The notes below the pieces were generated by a model, which did no database searches, was not told where the DNA came from, and saw only the letters and a list, made by a program, of their open reading frames with translations. Position numbers and translations under genes: made by a program. DNA of 63,886 nt from Capnocytophaga bilenii (GTDB lineage: Bacteria; Bacteroidota; Bacteroidia; Flavobacteriales; Flavobacteriaceae). Every line of letters begins with the position of its first letter. The stretch's first letter is position 1. Of the stretch, positions 61,608-63,886 are shown in pieces. Location of the stretch: NCBI RefSeq assembly GCF_017565765.1, contig NZ_JAGDYP010000010.1, positions 1 through 63,886 of the forward strand. The letters run 5' to 3'.

Positions 61608-62180
61608 ATGAAAAGATTTTTTATATTTATATGTATGTTTGGTTTTGTTTGGGGTTATTCTCAAACACAAGACATTAAAACACTTATTGCAAAAGCAGAA
61701 AAAGGGGATGCAAAAGCTCAATATGATTTGGGAATTTGTTATTATAACGGAAAAGGGGTGGAACGTTCTTATCCTAAAGCTGTTGAATGGTATGAAAAAG
61801 CTGCAAACCAAGGACTCGCAGATGCTCAATATAATTTGGGAGATTGTTACTATAATGGGTTGGGCATTGAAGAATCTTTTGAAAAAGCAGCTGAATGGTA
61901 TGAAAAAGCAGCAAAACAAGGGCACGCAGCTGCTCAGTTTGAATTGGGTATTGGCTATCATAAGGGAATAGGGGTTGAGCAATCTTTTGAGAAAGCTATT
62001 GAATGGCTTGAAAAATCTGCCAAACAAGGATATGCTGCGGCTCAATATAATTTAGGATATTGCTATTACAATGGACAAGGGGTGGAACAATCTAAAACTC
62101 AAGCTATTTTTTGGTTTAAAAAAGCCTGCAAAAATGGTGATAATGTGGCTTGTGACATTGTAGATACTATTAATAACTAA
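61608..62180 (+). CDS. Secreted Sel1-repeat protein
   Basis: 190 residues with a signal peptide (FIFICMFGFVWGYSQ, no lipobox) and four 36-residue Sel1 repeats (about 32-177), ending in KKACKNGDNVACDIVDTI. It is a shorter paralogue of the gene before it, likely from duplication with a change in repeat number, and lacks the lipid-anchor Cys. Confidence 0.87.
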   Translation: MKRFFIFICMFGFVWGYSQTQDIKTLIAKAEKGDAKAQYDLGICYYNGKGVERSYPKAVEWYEKAANQGLADAQYNLGDCYYNGLGIEESFEKAAEWYEKAAKQGHAAAQFELGIGYHKGIGVEQSFEKAIEWLEKSAKQGYAAAQYNLGYCYYNGQGVEQSKTQAIFWFKKACKNGDNVACDIVDTINN

Positions 62181-62209
62181 ATACAAATGAGTTAGAAAGA
62201 ACTGCCCTA

Positions 62210-62257
62210 CTATTTCCTTTTACCCACCATAGAAATAAGCGTTTTTTAAGCCTATAA
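62210..62257. repeat. 48-bp direct repeat D, copy 1
   Basis: Matches 63036-63083 at 45 of 48 positions. Each copy stands at the left edge of an array of modules A and C that precedes a small gene. Confidence 0.85.
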
Positions 62258-62260
62258 TGC

Positions 62261-62563
62261 GAGTGGGAATTTTGAATTGTGAATTTTGAATTGGGCACAA
62301 GCTGCAAGCTTGCGCCAGCGGGGGATATGAGCCACACGGGCGATTATGGGACTTGTAGGACGAGTGGGACGAGTGGGACAAGTAGGATGGGGAGAGAATT
62401 GTGAATTGGGCACAAGCTACAAGCTTGCGCCAGCGGGGGGTGTGAGCCACACGGGCGATTATGGGACTTGTAGGACGAGTGGGACAAATGGGACAGGTAG
62501 GACGGGGGAGAGAATTTTGAATTGTGAATTGGGCACAAGCTGCAAGCTTCCGCCAGCGGGGGG
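62261..62563. repeat. Array of modules A and C, array 1
   Basis: Module A at about 62268-62324, 62397-62440 and 62513-62563, alternating with GTGAGCCACACGGGCGATTA and the GGGACTTGTAGGACGAGTGG module (about 62346-62392 and 62460-62510). The frames read across this array on both strands are not genes. Confidence 0.85.
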
Positions 62564-62564
62564 A

Positions 62565-62642
62565 GGTACTTTTGTAAAAGATAAAAATGGTAATCTTGTT
62601 GATGTATCACAAGTAGCAACACAAATAATTAGAATGAAATAA
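62565..62642 (+). pseudogene. 3' remnant of a coding gene cut by repeats
   Basis: Directly after module A the frame reads GTFVKDKNGNLVDVSQVA then TQIIRMK and a stop: 25 codons of protein-like sequence with no start of its own. It looks like the C-terminus of a lost gene whose 5' part has been replaced by the repeat array. The next gene starts 7 bases later, as in a pair that was once translated together. Confidence 0.5.
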
Positions 62643-62649
62643 ATAAAAT

Positions 62650-62979
62650 ATGAAAGATATAGTATTATTAAATGTAAGGATACTAGCAGGAGCATATATA
62701 AGACAAGTTGATAAGGACAATACACTTATTGCTTGTAGAAACTTGCTTCAACTTAGCTATAAAAAAGGGCTCTTACATAAAAATCCTTTTGATGAAGAAG
62801 GTAATTTAAACATTGACACAGTGATCAAAGAAAGTGATTTAACAAACTTAGGTAAACGATTATTTGATGATTTAGCTGATAAGTGGTTTACTTACACAGA
62901 TCGTACTCAAAAATATGACAACATTACAATATTAGAAAAGTACTTTAATAATTTGAACAATATTGGTAATGTGTCATAG
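62650..62979 (+). CDS. Small hypothetical protein (immunity-like size and setting)
   Basis: A 109-residue cytosolic protein (KDIVLLNVRILAGAYIRQVD, CRNLLQLSYKKGLLHKNPFD, FDDLADKWFTYTDRTQKYDN), predicted helical, with no family I recognise. It follows a truncated gene end by 7 bases and is flanked by repeat arrays. Orphan immunity genes of toxin systems often look like this, but nothing in the sequence proves it. Confidence 0.6.
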   Translation: MKDIVLLNVRILAGAYIRQVDKDNTLIACRNLLQLSYKKGLLHKNPFDEEGNLNIDTVIKESDLTNLGKRLFDDLADKWFTYTDRTQKYDNITILEKYFNNLNNIGNVS

Positions 62980-63035
62980 GTGTTGTTAAAATTCCAACAA
63001 CCTACTAATCAATACAATACAAAATAATTAAAGCC

Positions 63036-63083
63036 CTATTTCCTTTTACCCACCATAGAGATAGGTGTTTTTTAAGCCTATAA
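63036..63083. repeat. 48-bp direct repeat D, copy 2
   Basis: Second copy of 62210-62257 with three substitutions, again just left of an A/C array. Confidence 0.85.
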
Positions 63084-63114
63084 AGCACTCTAAATAGTGC
63101 GAGGGGAATTGGCT

Positions 63115-63545
63115 AATTATGAATTTTGAATTCTGAATTTTGAATTGGGCATAAGCTGCAAGCTTGCGCCAGCGGGGGTGTGAGCCACACAGGCGATTAT
63201 GCGACTTGTAGGACGAGTGGGACAAATGGGACAAATGGGACGGGGAGAGAATGACGAATTGTGAATTGGGCACAAGCTACAAGCTCGCACCAGCGGGGGG
63301 TGTGAGCCACACAGGCAATTATGCGACTTGTAGGACGAGTGGGACAAATGGGACAAATGGGACGGGGAGAGAATTTTGAATTGTGAATTGGGCACAAGCT
63401 GCAGGAATTCTGAATTTTGAATTCTGAATTTTGAATTGGGGAGTAATGGGAGCAATGGGAGTAATGGGATTGGTGAGAGTGCGGGCGGCAAAGGGAATTT
63501 TGAATTTTGAATTGGGCACAAGCTGCAAGCTTGCGCCAGCGGGGG
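63115..63545. repeat. Array of modules A and C, array 2
   Basis: Module A at about 63120-63178, 63250-63300, 63374-63406 (shortened) and 63495-63545; module C at about 63200-63248 and 63323-63370; a GGGAGTAATGGGAGCAATGG variant at about 63440-63480; and GAATTTT/GAATTCT heptamers. No gene. Confidence 0.85.
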
Positions 63546-63603
63546 TAAACAATAGTGATGTTAAAAATATAAAAACTCGAAAAATTGATAGAAACAAAGT
63601 AAA

Positions 63604-63886
63604 ATGCAAAACATAAATAAATTAAAAACATCTTATTCTCCGTGGAATTTTAATTTTTGTGATGAAATAGATGGTTTTAAAATAGAATATAAGAATATTA
63701 TTGAATTTAGTCAGGGTTCTCCTTTGATAGGAAATTTATATGTAAACAATAAAGAATTGTTAAAAAATAATTTTTTTAGTAGTCCATATTTATATTTTGA
63801 AAGGTATTTATACATTCCGATGTTTATAAAGCGTTTTTGTTTATCTGGTTTTATTATTACAAAAATAAATTTAGATACATTAGAAA
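63604..63886 (+). CDS. Hypothetical protein, runs off the window end
   Basis: ATG 63604 opens a frame of at least 94 codons with no stop before the end. It reads MQNINKLKTSYSPWNFNFCD, then DGFKIEYKNIIEFSQGSPLI, and is rich in Asn, Phe, Tyr and Ile. The style is that of small cytosolic immunity-like proteins of Bacteroidota, but I recognise no family. It follows repeat array 2 by about 58 bases. Confidence 0.65.
   Translation, partial: MQNINKLKTSYSPWNFNFCDEIDGFKIEYKNIIEFSQGSPLIGNLYVNNKELLKNNFFSSPYLYFERYLYIPMFIKRFCLSGFIITKINLDTLE

Noticed and set aside
61240-62045. Minus-strand frames opposite the Sel1 genes
   Set aside because: Mirror images of the 108-base repeats; the plus-strand frames have signal peptides and the known repeat pattern.
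62261-63545. CRISPR array
   Set aside because: Repeat units alternate between two types with irregular spacing, the intervening sequence is also repeated, and no cas gene is in the window.
62220-63631. Several overlapping frames of 70-145 codons on both strands
   Set aside because: All repeat the same peptides from modules A and C (for example KLAACAQF, VPFVPLVLQV), as expected for DNA repeats open in many frames.

Overview
The window is AT-rich DNA from a Bacteroidota bacterium of the Flavobacteriia, most likely Capnocytophaga or a close relative (inference from gene content; no database was available). Supporting signs are promoters of the Bacteroidota type (TTG, 19 bases, TAnnTTTG), a SusC/SusD pair, a PorP/SprF-like protein, flavobacterial forms of FtsZ, FtsA, DapB and LepB, a bacillithiol enzyme (BshC), and no Shine-Dalgarno sequences.

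Layout. 1-660: right end of one IS110 copy and a mosaic of intergenic repeats. 733-7913: tgt, lptG-like permease, rsmA and mgtE (+), rsmE (-), a small protein gene and bshC (+). 8280-16389: minus-strand genes brkB-priA-NlpC/P60-like-dapB and HAD-lepB-wbqC. 16967-24847: SusC/SusD, then an ABC ATPase, a membrane protein and a PorP-like protein. 24974-31493: tRNA-Asp, dgt, yidD, fabI, rocD, a duplicated PIN toxin/antitoxin locus and cysN. 31740-33322: a complete IS110-family element. 33513-41846: dnaB, two PAS proteins, a SNF2 helicase, small proteins and a 2-oxoacid dehydrogenase E2. 41928-49158 (-): ftsZ/ftsA, kdsB, fabH-accB-accC. 49361-59689 (-): a DUF2339 membrane protein, then a nine-gene run from an ABC permease through prmC, msrA, GH3 and gcvH to a TonB protein, closed by a strong terminator. 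60083-63886: secreted TPR/Sel1-repeat proteins and small orphan genes embedded in repeat arrays.

Most genes are housekeeping: tRNA modification, ribosome methylation, envelope and LPS synthesis, fatty acid synthesis, replication and cell division. The accessory content sits in the repeat-rich gaps.

The most striking feature is the IS110 element. Its 410-base left non-coding end carries two tandem structured units that both look like bridge RNAs. Each repeats the two IS termini in its second loop (ATAGAATG matching the right end, TAAAGAC complementary to the left end). The stems change sequence between copies but keep their pairing, while the first, target-type loop differs completely. In the second unit that loop contains GGACGGGT, identical to the left flank of the insertion plus the inferred GT core. 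The flanks belong to a GGGAC-rich intergenic repeat, so the element appears to home to this bacterium's own interspersed repeats. A second copy's right end at 1-126 is followed by the same kind of repeat.
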